Virus record (IMG/VR): IMGVR_UViG_3300047560_000921
Span: 62,001 to 126,000 of that record
Origin: a virus
DNA length: 64,000 nucleotides
Strand: one strand, 5' to 3'
The translations under genes were made by a program, and so were the position numbers. How positions within the stretch are numbered: the first letter of the stretch is position 1; the number at the start of each line of letters is the position of its first letter. This document shows, piece after piece, positions 17,401 to 27,476 of the stretch. A model generated the notes under the pieces. The model was not told the DNA's origin. It did not search any database and saw nothing but the letters and a program-made list of their open reading frames with translations.

Positions 17401-17641
17401 TATCAACTGGACATTTGGTGAGACATTTTATTTCACTGAACTTGCGGCTTACATTCACACTAAGCTGGCAGGATCAATTAGCTCTGTGGTATTAGTACCA
17501 CAAGGCACAAGTACAACATTTGGCGACCTGTTCCAAGTTAGCAGTGGCGCAAATGAATTGTTCATAAGTAGTGCAACAGTAGATGACATTGATATTATCA
17601 CTCAACTAACTGATGTTAATTTAAAACAGATTAAGGGTTAA
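14414..17641 (+). CDS. 6: Baseplate wedge protein gp6
   Basis: 1075 residues; the N-terminal 130 (YIRTNYPEDFNDWIQSSEFV, LIDLVAFLGQNLGFRIDLNS, ENVLRLARFLSYNPKR) are the conserved start of gp6-type wedge proteins, whose dimers form the inner ring of the baseplate. The C terminus (LFGNHADKELVGKFKVIKMP; then a J-like segment FFSIINWTFGETFYFTELAAYIHTKLAGSI) is also gp6/gpJ-like. T4 gp6 is 660 residues, so an insertion of several hundred residues with beta-rich, Asn/Ser/Thr-rich composition is present in the middle. AAGG precedes the start. Confidence 0.88.
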   Translation: MTQTIRQENLFAAENWQSVYQSFRNADFKAYDFDTLRSAMIDYIRTNYPEDFNDWIQSSEFVALIDLVAFLGQNLGFRIDLNSRENFIDTAERKENVLRLARFLSYNPKRNIAAQGLMKIKAIKTTENVLDNTGNNLANKTIQWAGVNDPDSFEKFITIMNSAFSTNHLFGNPIKAGTVGGVTSHLYSLNSIPDQQVAISYTASVAGVSSNFEICNSDFADLGYYEEATPDPMSAFNLLYRNDGTGNTSANTGFFVTFKQGQLNKNDYQLNDYIENRVLDIDIENINEQDVYVQTINEDGSVVTNWKNVPNLVGNNVIYNSYSLGERKICSIITRDSDKISIKFGDGYFSDVPRGIIRVWSRTSNGLTYTIRPDDMKNITWDIAYYDKVGKKQFLTLIADLEYNVNNSTPSESIDSVRANAPSAYYSQDRMVTGQDYSVYPLTQSSNILKIKAVNRIHSGFSRYTNVTDPTGTNQSLDIFSDDGYVYKDEFYTTNYYTVSNNYFLRNLITEHISGAFTQPEVVNMFYSIFPAITYSEITGSPTSVAWNRATINSGTSTGYFTGIPQSGTTAEVIKVGSATTGLLRLLQQGSLIEFDSAGTKTWAAITNVYGNGLGEQDLNGVDTGKKLDGSGTVALSKNIKSASTISRIIPRFKQEFSATEYGLIFDLLVAKNTFGIRYDYLTQTYKIVSQNNLGSSTFYSTEFAGDTSELNKDNSWLIKVTYENGQYVVVNKAIRYIVGSENKVRFFNENFKKALNNETTKVERDSIYFLQTNTNAEGTGILGKKAEFKSDKYFIGADSYTDNTKLVVAVSDDNSDFLPDDPYVFERLVGSNQIKVDYTTVNGITFQQAYGDDYEDTATTQYVTGRKDLYMQWHHVAESNQRIDPSTINIIDLFVLTSDYDLTYRRWLKNGGKIQDMPLPPTPQELYQNFAALEEVKTSSDTIVYRPAKYKLLFGNHADKELVGKFKVIKMPGTAMTDNEIKSKVLTAIDEFFSIINWTFGETFYFTELAAYIHTKLAGSISSVVLVPQGTSTTFGDLFQVSSGANELFISSATVDDIDIITQLTDVNLKQIKG

Positions 17642-17642
17642 G

Positions 17643-20600
17643 ATGGCAGAAAAAAAGAATTTCTCCGCACAGCCAGTAGTAGCTAGCAAGAACACAGTAC
17701 CTGGGGAAGCATCAGGTAATGAAATATTACAAACAAGTAATTTCTTGCCCGGCTATTTCCGTACGGATACTAACGTAAAGTTTTTATCTACTACACTAGA
17801 CAAGCTAGTAAGCAAAGGCACGCCTGAAGATATTAACTTGTATGTAGGTAAGAAGAGTGGTACAGTATATCGTCCTACTAAAGACTTTTACTTAGAAGAA
17901 AACAGATCCATTAGAGCAGACTATCAGTTAGAGCCAGGTGTTGTGTTTAAAGACATTGACGGCACTATCACTAACGCACTGGCCTATGACGATTTTATGG
18001 ATCAGTTAAAACTTAACTGGTCGAAGACTAAACCCGACTACTTGGACAGCGAGTACTACATTTGGAATCCTCCAATTGATACTGACATGTTTACTAACTT
18101 TACTAGTTACTACTGGTTAAAGTTTGATCCATTACCTATTCAGTTAGAAGGCACAATTAACGTAACTACCGATATCATTGGCAAGTTGCAGTACACTACT
18201 CCTGTACAACCAAACGGAAAAACACTTACATTCCATAACGGCATGAAAGTGTACTTTATTAACAAGAACGCTATCACTAGTTTTAGTGGCCAAAACCCAG
18301 GTACGGGTTACACTAATGGCTACTATGCAGGTGTAACACTAGTTGGACAAACTGAAGATGTCACTGGCGCAGGTGTTAAGGTTAACTTAACAGTTGCAGG
18401 CGGAGCAGTAACCGAAGTTGAATTAGTAGAAGGTGGCCAAGGATATAAAGTTGGCGACATGCTACGTTGTGGCCCAAATATTATAGGTGCAGGAACTAAC
18501 TTCTCTGTAACAGTAACAGCAATTACAGCACCGACAGTGACTCCAAGTGAATATGTTAGCGATCCTGATCCGCTAGCTGATCCAACTTACTTTATTGTTA
18601 GTGGCGTTGGTGACAGCATCAAACTAGTACCTAGCGCACATTTAGATGCACGTACTCCTTATACCATGTTGGCTTATGTACCATGGGATGGAGTAAACTG
18701 GGATCGTAAAAAGTGGGACACTAGCGAGCCAGCACCGATTCAAAAAGAATATATTGTAATGGAACGCGGCGCCAAGGATCAAAACCCATGGAGCAGAACT
18801 AACAAGTGGTATCATGTAGATGCAGTTAAGGCAGTGTGTGAGTTCTTGGATGTTAACAGTGCTGACTACTTAAAGATTGACCAACGTGCTGCCCGCCCTA
18901 TTGTACAATTTAATTGCAACATTGAATTGTTTAACTACGGTAAGAACCCTATTACACCTGTTGACTTAGTTATTGATGGTATTGCACCTAGCACAATTAC
19001 TAGCGAAACCGCATACACTGTTGACGGTATAACTCTTAAGAATGATTACAGAGTGGTGTTTATCAACGGCAACAATACTTACAACAATAAGATTTTCCGT
19101 GTTACTGGTGTAGGTACTGGCATCAGCTTTATTGCAGAACCGGACAACATTCCTAGTGCAGACGACAAAGTATTTGTACTTCGTGGTAGCACATACATCT
19201 ATAGAGAAATGTGGTTTGACGGATTCAATTGGCTATTGGGACAAAACAAAACTAAGCGTGACCAATTCCCGCTATTCACATTGTATGACAAAAATGCTGT
19301 GGGCATTGGCAATACAGCAGAGTATCCAGATAGCGACTTTGCCGGAAATACATTGTTCCAGTATCAAATTGGTACAGTCTACGACAACGAGTTAGGCTTT
19401 AACATTGCCTACGAAAGCACAAACTTTGACATCATTGATAATGCTAGTCCGTTTGCAAAAACATTTACTAACATTGTATTTGACGTAACACAACACAACC
19501 CTATCTATTATAAAGATACATTGGGTTTACGTAGTCAAATTGCTGGCAACTACTACTACCAGTACTGGGATGAAAAATTAGGACGTTACAACCAAAGCAA
19601 TGGTTGGGTTAAGAACAGTGAGCCTCCAAAGACTTACCAACGTATCAGTAAAACAGTTAACAACAAGTTAACAGACAACGTTGTTACAATTCCATTAGAC
19701 AGCACACCTAGCTATAGCTTTATGTTAACACAAGAGTACGGCCAAGCTGTATTTTGGTGCCTAAGTAAAAATGGCGAATGGGAAAGATTCGACCCAGTTA
19801 CTAACACGCTAGTAGTGCCACACATGGACACAGCAACAGTGCTTAACATGTCGGGTCTACCGTTGACATTTGTCGACGACGATAACAATCCTGATTTAAC
19901 TATTGTAACTAACAACGGCGCATCGTCCGGGGTGATTGAAATTACTTGTTTAGATAAAGTCAACTTGCGTTACACATTTAACGGCCAAGTTGGACAAGTA
20001 ATTGTCACTGATACGTATAACGATCCTCGCAGTTTCCTTGTACGTATTAATGGTTACGACAAAACAGTTGGATTTACCTACGATGTAAACAACGGTGCAA
20101 TCGACGTTACGGTTGACAGCACAGTGTTAAAAACCGGCGACATCATCGAGATTTTATTTGAAAGCTCGTTAGAGTGGGGCACGTATGCAGTACACAATAC
20201 TATAGAAGCAAACGCAAACAACGAAACGTTTATGAGCGTGGGCTACAACCAAGTATTCAACCACTTCAAGAGCAAACTACTAAGCACATATGGCTTAGAA
20301 GGGGAAGGCTATGGTAAAAACAACTACTACAACATTCACAAAAATGCTGGCGCTGGTTGGGTAATCCAACAACAAGAAAACAGCTCATTGAAGTTGGCCG
20401 CACTATTGCGCTTGAATGAAACTAACCCTATCAACGTATTGCGTTTTGGTGCAGAACAGTCTAAGATTTTTAGACAAAAGTTCCTACAAAAGATTTCTGT
20501 ATTAGTAACAGAAGTGGACGTTGTTGAGTTAACTACAGCAGAGTTATTAGATAAAGCGTTGACAGATATCAACGTAGGTAAGAGTCACGACTTTACTCAT

Positions 20601-23600
20601 GCATACAGTGACATGTTGTACTATGGTCCAGTAAAGAGTTCAGTTAGCTATGTTATCAATGATTTGGCACCAGCCACTGTGACCTACGCATTACCAATCG
20701 CCGTTGACACTACAGATCCGTACCGTAATCATGTTTACGTTTACGTTGACAATGTAATTAAAACACAAGGTGTGGATTATATCTTAAATGCAACAACAGT
20801 AGAATTCACACAACTAACAGGCCCATGCACAATTAAGATTGTTGTATACGAAACAAAAGATAATTGCTTCGTACCAACATCATTGAGCAAGCTAGGTATG
20901 GCACCTGTATATTGCCCACAAGTTATCGTAGACAGTACTTACCCTACACCAACTAGCTTTATACAATGCCACGATGGTAGCATGATTGTAGCGTACAACG
21001 ATTACCGTGATGCAATCATTTACGAATTTGAAACAAGAATTTACAACAATATTTGCGACAAGTTTAAGGAAAAGCGTTTCCCATGGGCAAACGCTGAGCC
21101 AGGCGTGTTTAGAGCTACCCGTGTTACTAGAGAAGACAAAGCCAATTATCTAGGTGATTTGTTTAGACTATGGAAAACAACTAACGGTGTTAACGATTTA
21201 GATAACAGCCAGTTCTACCAACAACCTAATAAGTTTACATGGAACTACTCTACTGTTAGTAGCGGCCTGGGCGGCAGTTGGAGAAGCATTTATAAAGCGT
21301 TATACGACACTGACCGTCCGCATAGCCATCCATGGGAAATGGTGGGCTACAGTATTAAACCAACTTGGTGGGACACATACTACAGCTGGACCGATCCATA
21401 CAAGCGTCAGCCATTGATTGATGCATTACAAGCAGGTAATGTGGCTTGCCCACCTAGCATGGTAATCGACCATAAATTTGCTCGCCCTACAATGACTTTC
21501 CCTGTGGATTATGCAGGACAGTTGCAAGATCCAGTTACAGCGGGATTGTTGTCCGCACCTACACAAGAAAACGCACAGTTGAATTGGGTTGCAGGTGATA
21601 TTGGTAACCAAGAACTTGCATGGGTTCGCAGTGAAGAATATCCATGGGCAATGGCCCAATGGTACTATACTGTAGCACCTAACAAGTACATCGAAAAGTC
21701 ATGGCAACCAGAATATGCAGGTACTGACTTTTACAATACGCAATACTCTGTTAGCCAATTGCAAAATGCTAGACCAATGGTAGGCGACTACTTGTTCCAT
21801 AGAGAACTATTTGACGGCAACGTTACAGTTCGCTATGGTTTAGAAAACGTTATTGCCGAAAGTTTAATCAGCGATAGCAAAACATTGGCTGATTACTTCT
21901 ACGACCTGATTCGTTATGCAACAGTGCAGAACATCTTTAAGGTTGGCGGTTTTGCTGACAAGCGTAACTTAACGTTCCTTGCAGATAGCTTGAAGACACA
22001 AAGCGGTGGCAACTTCATCCCTGAAGAAAATTACAACTTAACCTTCTACAAAGGTACTCCATACAAAGAGTTCTTCTACAGTGGTGTTAAGGTAGTTTAC
22101 AACGGCACTGGATATGAAGTACAAGGTTATGACTTTGTAAATCCATACTTTACAGTATACAAGCCAAAGAACTCTAGCCGTGTAACAGAATTTACATACG
22201 GTAACATTACAGTTAAAGAAGCACTAGACTGGGAAACAACTGCTAGTACAGTTGACTACGGCACTACATTTAACAGCAGAGAAGGCGTTGTTAACTTCCT
22301 ATTAGGATTACAACGTTGGATCTTGGAACAAGGCGTTGTGTTCACCGATTATGACAGCAACATGAACAGCATTAAAGACTTCCGTCAAAGTGCTCAACAG
22401 TTCTTGTTCTGGAGCGAAACAAAGTGGACAGATGGATACTATATTGCCCTAAGCCCATGTGCCAACAAGTTAGTAATTCAAAACCCACAAGGTTTCGTAG
22501 AAGACTTTAATCAATTAAGCAGAGGCTTTGCTCCTCTAATTGATAAGGACAAAGTGCCATTGGATGTTAGCAACGTTCGTGTAACTCGTGCAGACGACGG
22601 CGTAACAACAGTTACAACAAAGAGCGACCAAACTGGTTTGTTTGGTGTTCGTATCCGTATTATCGACATTGAACATGCTGTAGTATTCGATAACATTACT
22701 GCGTTTAACGACATTGTATACGATCCTATCCTACGACTAAAACAGTACCGCTTGAAGTTTATCGGACAGCGTACTGCTGATTGGATGGGTCGTCCAAGTG
22801 CTCCTGGTTACTTGATTAACGGTAGCACAGTGATTGCTAACTACGATAGAACAATTAGCGATATGGAAACCAGATACTTCAACGTTGAAGGTAGTACATT
22901 GAACACACGTTTAGTTGAAACTGCACGTCACAACTTGGGTATCAACACTACGAGCTACTTAGATAACTTGTTACTGAACCCAAGCGTGGCGTTTGAATTC
23001 CAACGCGGCATGATTCGTCAGCAAGGTACTCCTGCGGTATACAACAAGCTATTGCGTAACACAAACGTTGAAGGCACAATTAGCACATTACAAGAACTTC
23101 AAGTAGATGAAGAATGGATGTTTAAGCTAGGTGAGTTTGGTGCAAACGAAACACAAACGTCGTGGGAATTGCAATTAAGACAACGTGAATTTAAAGACAA
23201 TAAACAGTTGTTTAGATTCCTACCTGACTATGACCCTAATACTGAACGTAGTAATGTTGACAGAAGCACTGATAGAGTTATTGATGTTATGTCGTCCGAC
23301 AATCGTTGGATTGATAGACCTGGTACAAGTAATTTAGAATTCCCTGTTCGTAAGAAAACAGAGATGACCGACGACCAAAACGAAATCGTATTTGATACAG
23401 ACTTGCCTAACGCTGGCTTTATTAACTTTGATGATGTAGACTTTGTAACCAGTGACGCTACTACTGTTGTAGATTTATACGACAGTATAGATGTTTCTAC
23501 TAAGCCTACTATTTGGTTAGGTAACTATAAAGAAGGTAACTGGAGTGTAATTGCACAACAGAATTCATACACTATTGTTGAAATCGTAAAAGCAGATGCT

Positions 23601-26600
23601 AGCCCAACCGGTGCAACAAACGTAGTGTTCGATACAGCTCATAGCTTTGTTGTTGGTGATGTGTTATACATTACTGGTAGCGACAGTAGTGCAATCATTG
23701 ATGGCATAGTAACAGTGGCTAAAGTAGTAGACACCTTAACCGTTCAAATTTCTACTATTATCACTGACGCAGGTACAACGGGTACTGCATACTTGTATGC
23801 TCCGGTGGTATTTGAAACTAAAGCAGAACTTGAAGCTACCCTAGACAATACTCGTTACAATTGGATTGACAACGAACTAGCCTATGTAAAAGAAGACGCA
23901 GGTTACACAGTATATCAGTGGCAAAGCGAATATCGTACTGGCGACGATATCACTATGATTCCTGTACTATATCAAGCGTTTGATCAGTACAGCAAAGAAA
24001 CTCCTTTAGTGGATACTTACAAGATTCACGAAGCTAACATATATGACCACAAGTTAGACAGAATTTTAGTTGACTTAGAACTGTTTGATCCATACAAGGG
24101 CGTTATCCCAAGCGTAGCAGATATTGAAATTGACCACAAAGGCAGTGTAGATCCTGCACAATACGAATTCAGTACTGATGACAATGTTACAGTTAACAGC
24201 GATAGTCCATGGGGCGAACGCCAAGTTGGTACAGTATGGTGGGATACCGGCAACGTCAAGTATGTTGAGTACGAACAAGGTACACTAGACTACAGAAGTA
24301 AAAATTGGGGCAAGTTGTTTACTGGAAGTACTATTGATATATACGAATGGATCGAAACCTCAGTTGATCCAGTGGCATACAATGATGCAGTAAGTAAAGG
24401 TACTCCGGTCGACGGACAAGTTCCTAGCGGAACAGCAAAAGTAACACCAACGGCAGATATTAGCAACACTAGCTATTCTACTAAAGTGTATACTACTGAA
24501 ACGGGTGCAGATGCAACCAAGTATTATTTCTGGGTGAAGAACAAAACTACATTGCCTGGCAATCGTAGAGAACGTCGTATACCTGTAGCTAGCTTGGCTA
24601 GCATAATTACTGACCCAACTAACAACGGTATCAGTTGGTTTGCTCCTATTAGCAAAGACTCGTTCATTGTTGCTAACGTATCACAGTTCTTAAACGACAC
24701 TACGACTAGTTTGCAAATCAAGTTCAAGTCAGATGAAACAAACGTACACAGCCAATGGATGATCCTGCGCGAAAACGATGGCACTGTTGGTATTCCTGAA
24801 TGGCTACACATCAGACTGCGTGACAGTTTAGTTGGTTACGACAGTACGACTTATGTGGCAGACTACACTACATACCAAGCTAATACAGCGTATGTGTTTG
24901 GTTCGATTGTTAAACAAAACAACAGCTTCTATAGAGCTTATAGAACATTCACAGACGATGATGTTACAAAAGCGTTTGGACAACAGCCGTTCTATAAGTT
25001 GTATGAGTACACATTGCTGGCTAACAATACAATTAGAATGCCATTGCCAAATGACGTACCTGATCCAAGATTGAATCAGTTTAATCGTTACGGTAACCGT
25101 ATTCGTCCTACACAACAAAGCTGGATTAGAAACCGTAGTGAAGCTCGCAGAAACTTTGTAGAAGTTGCTAACCAGTTGTTGGCAAAGATTGACCTAGTAA
25201 ACACAGTAGCTAATTGGGATGACCATTTGCATGATTTTACTAAAGGCGAGTACGACTATCAATTGACTAAGTTCTGGGATTACATTGATTATGTAGATCC
25301 TGCTTACGACGATACAATTCCATATAGCTATGAAGTTGAAACTGAACAACAAATTTATCAGTTAACTGCAACGCTAAACAATGGCGACTATGTTTTAGTT
25401 AAGAACGATGCCATTGGTAAGTTTGCAGTATATGAATATGTCGATGAGCAACAAGTTCTTCGTTACAGAAAGAACGGAACCATTGCTTTCAAAGAGATTT
25501 TATTCAATAGTCAAAAGCAACAAGATACATGGGATGCAGGTCCATGGGACTTTAAACAATGGGACCCAGAGCCAAGCCAAGAGTTTTATGAAATCTTAAC
25601 TGCATTGCGCGAAGATATCTTCATCAATCAGTATGCAACATACTATAACAAACTATTCTTTGCTATGGTACGTTATGTATACAGTGAACACAACCGTGTT
25701 GAATGGATTGCAAAGAGTACTTACTTACACGTTGATAACTTGGCGGTAAAAGGCTTGGAGCAAAAGCCATTCTACGAAAAAGATACAGTAGAACAGTTTG
25801 TTGACTATATTGACCAAACTAAGCCGTATCGTAGCAAGTTGCGCGAAGTACTAGATACACGTAACGTAGACGACAGCGGTGACGTAACTGCTGAAGATTA
25901 TGTATACCCGCACGTTACATTGAGATTTAACAGAACAGGACAAGGTCCAAGTTTAGTTAACACAATTAACGCTAACGTAGATGTTGAAGCGGGTATATTA
26001 ACTACCATGGACTTCAACACATACGAGCCAGGACAAAACCGTCGTCCATGGGACTTCCCAGGTGTTGGTTTAGATCCAACCCGCGAACAGTTAGAAGCAT
26101 TATTAGATGCAGTATACAATGGCGGTGATTTTGGTATTTTACCAGAACAGCTACAAATTGCCATCGACGGTGCACCATTCAATATCCAACGTTTGGAACA
26201 AAACCCAGACGAAGAATTGGCTATTTTACGTGCCGGCGACGCATTAGAAATTCTAGTAGAAACACGCTACTTAAAAGATACGCCTCCTGCCCCAGGAGAA
26301 AGCGAATACGAAACTTACAGTTTCCGTATGCTTAAAGCGTTAAATAATGAGTGGTCCTACAGTAGAATTGCTAACGATGCTAAGACAACATTAGTAACAG
26401 CAATAACTCCAGAAAGCGAGTACATTGAAGTTGCAGATGCTACCCGACTAAGCGGCGTTGATATTACGTTTAGACGCCCAGGTATTATATTCATTGGCGG
26501 CGAGCGTATTGAATACTATGAAGCTAACGGAAATGTGCTAGGTAAACTAGTACGTGGAACACTAGGTACAGGTGCTGCCAACCACAGCGCAGGTGCTATT

Positions 26601-26771
26601 GTAATGGATGCAGATCCATTACAAACAATTCCTGTAGAAAGAGAACGTACAGGGGCTATTATTTTCAACAAGCCTACTGTGATTTTCAACGAACTAGGAA
26701 AAACTATGAAAGAAAGCCGCACGTTGGCTACTATTTTCATCACTGAAAAACAGGGTGATTTAAATAGGTAA
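17643..26771 (+). CDS. Giant virion structural protein (gp7 position)
   Basis: 3042 residues in one uninterrupted frame, 1 nt after gp6 stop. N terminus LPGYFRTDTNVKFLSTTLDKLV and YVGKKSGTVYRPTKDFYLEE resemble the first part of wedge/fibre-network proteins of marine myoviruses. Around 210-290 a glycine-rich beta module appears (GTGYTNGYYAGVTLVGQ; GGQGYKVGDMLRC), a fold often found in fibres. The rest is Asp/Tyr/Trp-rich with repeated W-D and D-P-Y turns, and ends with an exposed beta domain (RRPGIIFIGGERIEYYEANG; LVRGTLGTGAANHSAGA). Most likely replaces T4 gp7 and perhaps other peripheral baseplate proteins. No transmembrane segment or enzyme motif seen. Confidence 0.7.
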   Translation: MAEKKNFSAQPVVASKNTVPGEASGNEILQTSNFLPGYFRTDTNVKFLSTTLDKLVSKGTPEDINLYVGKKSGTVYRPTKDFYLEENRSIRADYQLEPGVVFKDIDGTITNALAYDDFMDQLKLNWSKTKPDYLDSEYYIWNPPIDTDMFTNFTSYYWLKFDPLPIQLEGTINVTTDIIGKLQYTTPVQPNGKTLTFHNGMKVYFINKNAITSFSGQNPGTGYTNGYYAGVTLVGQTEDVTGAGVKVNLTVAGGAVTEVELVEGGQGYKVGDMLRCGPNIIGAGTNFSVTVTAITAPTVTPSEYVSDPDPLADPTYFIVSGVGDSIKLVPSAHLDARTPYTMLAYVPWDGVNWDRKKWDTSEPAPIQKEYIVMERGAKDQNPWSRTNKWYHVDAVKAVCEFLDVNSADYLKIDQRAARPIVQFNCNIELFNYGKNPITPVDLVIDGIAPSTITSETAYTVDGITLKNDYRVVFINGNNTYNNKIFRVTGVGTGISFIAEPDNIPSADDKVFVLRGSTYIYREMWFDGFNWLLGQNKTKRDQFPLFTLYDKNAVGIGNTAEYPDSDFAGNTLFQYQIGTVYDNELGFNIAYESTNFDIIDNASPFAKTFTNIVFDVTQHNPIYYKDTLGLRSQIAGNYYYQYWDEKLGRYNQSNGWVKNSEPPKTYQRISKTVNNKLTDNVVTIPLDSTPSYSFMLTQEYGQAVFWCLSKNGEWERFDPVTNTLVVPHMDTATVLNMSGLPLTFVDDDNNPDLTIVTNNGASSGVIEITCLDKVNLRYTFNGQVGQVIVTDTYNDPRSFLVRINGYDKTVGFTYDVNNGAIDVTVDSTVLKTGDIIEILFESSLEWGTYAVHNTIEANANNETFMSVGYNQVFNHFKSKLLSTYGLEGEGYGKNNYYNIHKNAGAGWVIQQQENSSLKLAALLRLNETNPINVLRFGAEQSKIFRQKFLQKISVLVTEVDVVELTTAELLDKALTDINVGKSHDFTHAYSDMLYYGPVKSSVSYVINDLAPATVTYALPIAVDTTDPYRNHVYVYVDNVIKTQGVDYILNATTVEFTQLTGPCTIKIVVYETKDNCFVPTSLSKLGMAPVYCPQVIVDSTYPTPTSFIQCHDGSMIVAYNDYRDAIIYEFETRIYNNICDKFKEKRFPWANAEPGVFRATRVTREDKANYLGDLFRLWKTTNGVNDLDNSQFYQQPNKFTWNYSTVSSGLGGSWRSIYKALYDTDRPHSHPWEMVGYSIKPTWWDTYYSWTDPYKRQPLIDALQAGNVACPPSMVIDHKFARPTMTFPVDYAGQLQDPVTAGLLSAPTQENAQLNWVAGDIGNQELAWVRSEEYPWAMAQWYYTVAPNKYIEKSWQPEYAGTDFYNTQYSVSQLQNARPMVGDYLFHRELFDGNVTVRYGLENVIAESLISDSKTLADYFYDLIRYATVQNIFKVGGFADKRNLTFLADSLKTQSGGNFIPEENYNLTFYKGTPYKEFFYSGVKVVYNGTGYEVQGYDFVNPYFTVYKPKNSSRVTEFTYGNITVKEALDWETTASTVDYGTTFNSREGVVNFLLGLQRWILEQGVVFTDYDSNMNSIKDFRQSAQQFLFWSETKWTDGYYIALSPCANKLVIQNPQGFVEDFNQLSRGFAPLIDKDKVPLDVSNVRVTRADDGVTTVTTKSDQTGLFGVRIRIIDIEHAVVFDNITAFNDIVYDPILRLKQYRLKFIGQRTADWMGRPSAPGYLINGSTVIANYDRTISDMETRYFNVEGSTLNTRLVETARHNLGINTTSYLDNLLLNPSVAFEFQRGMIRQQGTPAVYNKLLRNTNVEGTISTLQELQVDEEWMFKLGEFGANETQTSWELQLRQREFKDNKQLFRFLPDYDPNTERSNVDRSTDRVIDVMSSDNRWIDRPGTSNLEFPVRKKTEMTDDQNEIVFDTDLPNAGFINFDDVDFVTSDATTVVDLYDSIDVSTKPTIWLGNYKEGNWSVIAQQNSYTIVEIVKADASPTGATNVVFDTAHSFVVGDVLYITGSDSSAIIDGIVTVAKVVDTLTVQISTIITDAGTTGTAYLYAPVVFETKAELEATLDNTRYNWIDNELAYVKEDAGYTVYQWQSEYRTGDDITMIPVLYQAFDQYSKETPLVDTYKIHEANIYDHKLDRILVDLELFDPYKGVIPSVADIEIDHKGSVDPAQYEFSTDDNVTVNSDSPWGERQVGTVWWDTGNVKYVEYEQGTLDYRSKNWGKLFTGSTIDIYEWIETSVDPVAYNDAVSKGTPVDGQVPSGTAKVTPTADISNTSYSTKVYTTETGADATKYYFWVKNKTTLPGNRRERRIPVASLASIITDPTNNGISWFAPISKDSFIVANVSQFLNDTTTSLQIKFKSDETNVHSQWMILRENDGTVGIPEWLHIRLRDSLVGYDSTTYVADYTTYQANTAYVFGSIVKQNNSFYRAYRTFTDDDVTKAFGQQPFYKLYEYTLLANNTIRMPLPNDVPDPRLNQFNRYGNRIRPTQQSWIRNRSEARRNFVEVANQLLAKIDLVNTVANWDDHLHDFTKGEYDYQLTKFWDYIDYVDPAYDDTIPYSYEVETEQQIYQLTATLNNGDYVLVKNDAIGKFAVYEYVDEQQVLRYRKNGTIAFKEILFNSQKQQDTWDAGPWDFKQWDPEPSQEFYEILTALREDIFINQYATYYNKLFFAMVRYVYSEHNRVEWIAKSTYLHVDNLAVKGLEQKPFYEKDTVEQFVDYIDQTKPYRSKLREVLDTRNVDDSGDVTAEDYVYPHVTLRFNRTGQGPSLVNTINANVDVEAGILTTMDFNTYEPGQNRRPWDFPGVGLDPTREQLEALLDAVYNGGDFGILPEQLQIAIDGAPFNIQRLEQNPDEELAILRAGDALEILVETRYLKDTPPAPGESEYETYSFRMLKALNNEWSYSRIANDAKTTLVTAITPESEYIEVADATRLSGVDITFRRPGIIFIGGERIEYYEANGNVLGKLVRGTLGTGAANHSAGAIVMDADPLQTIPVERERTGAIIFNKPTVIFNELGKTMKESRTLATIFITEKQGDLNR

Positions 26772-26774
26772 ATA
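26761..26774 (+). promoter_or_regulatory. Tandem TAAATA late-promoter boxes
   Basis: TAAATAGG-TAAATATG at 26761-26766 and 26769-26774, spanning the stop codon of the giant gene and lying 21 nt before the next ATG (26796), which has an AAAAGG ribosome site. Confidence 0.5.
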
Positions 26775-26795
26775 TGTAAAATAAAAGGCAAAACC

Positions 26796-27443
26796 ATGTT
26801 ACCAAATGAAAATGCAAATCTAAAAATAGAAGGACATTTGAAAGTATTTGACCCAGCAACGGGTCAAGTATTTGTGAATCAGCGCAATGCAATTAACCCA
26901 GAAAACCTGAGTATTGCACTGGCACAGAGCCTAGCTTATGCTCACACAAGTCCAACAACACGAATCGGTCCTATCTTTGAAATGCACTTCGGCAACGGCG
27001 GAACTGTTATTGACTCTATGGGCGTTATTACGTACAAGGGCTCTAATGTTAGCGGCCAAAACGAAGATTTATACAGTCCTACATTTTTTAAAGTAGTTGA
27101 CGGCAACGATACTGTTAATAACACAGATACTACTAGCAATTTTATTACGTTTGAGCACATTAATGGCTTAACTTACAGTGATATTGTTGTTAACTGTGTT
27201 ATTGACTATAACGAACCTGCTGTGGGAGACACTACTTTTAACTTGGCAGGACAGTCGCAAGATGCTTTAGATAATGCTAGTACATTTGATGGCTCATTTG
27301 TATTTGACGAGATTGGCTTAAAAAGCAAAGGAACAACACTGAACGGTGGCTTATTGTTAACTCACGTTACATTCCACCCAGTACAAAAGTCCGCAAATAG
27401 ACTCTTGCAAGTACGTTACACTATACGAATTAGAGTGGCCTAA
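26796..27443 (+). CDS. Virion structural protein
   Basis: 215 residues, predicted all beta: LKVFDPATGQVFVNQRNAIN, then HFGNGGTVIDSMGVITYKG and a C-terminal VRYTIRIRV. The opening resembles small baseplate/fibre-linking proteins in marine myoviruses that precede tail fibres (xVFDxxTGxVxxxxxNAIN-x-x-N). Placed between the giant protein and the fibres and served by its own late box. Confidence 0.6.
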   Translation: MLPNENANLKIEGHLKVFDPATGQVFVNQRNAINPENLSIALAQSLAYAHTSPTTRIGPIFEMHFGNGGTVIDSMGVITYKGSNVSGQNEDLYSPTFFKVVDGNDTVNNTDTTSNFITFEHINGLTYSDIVVNCVIDYNEPAVGDTTFNLAGQSQDALDNASTFDGSFVFDEIGLKSKGTTLNGGLLLTHVTFHPVQKSANRLLQVRYTIRIRVA

Positions 27444-27450
27444 GGTTGGT

Positions 27451-27456
27451 TAAATA
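27451..27456 (+). promoter_or_regulatory. TAAATA late-promoter box before the tail fibre gene
   Basis: GTTAAATATAATA, 20 nt before ATG 27477, with CGAGGA as ribosome site. Confidence 0.5.
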
Positions 27457-27476
27457 TAATATAACGAGGAATTAAG

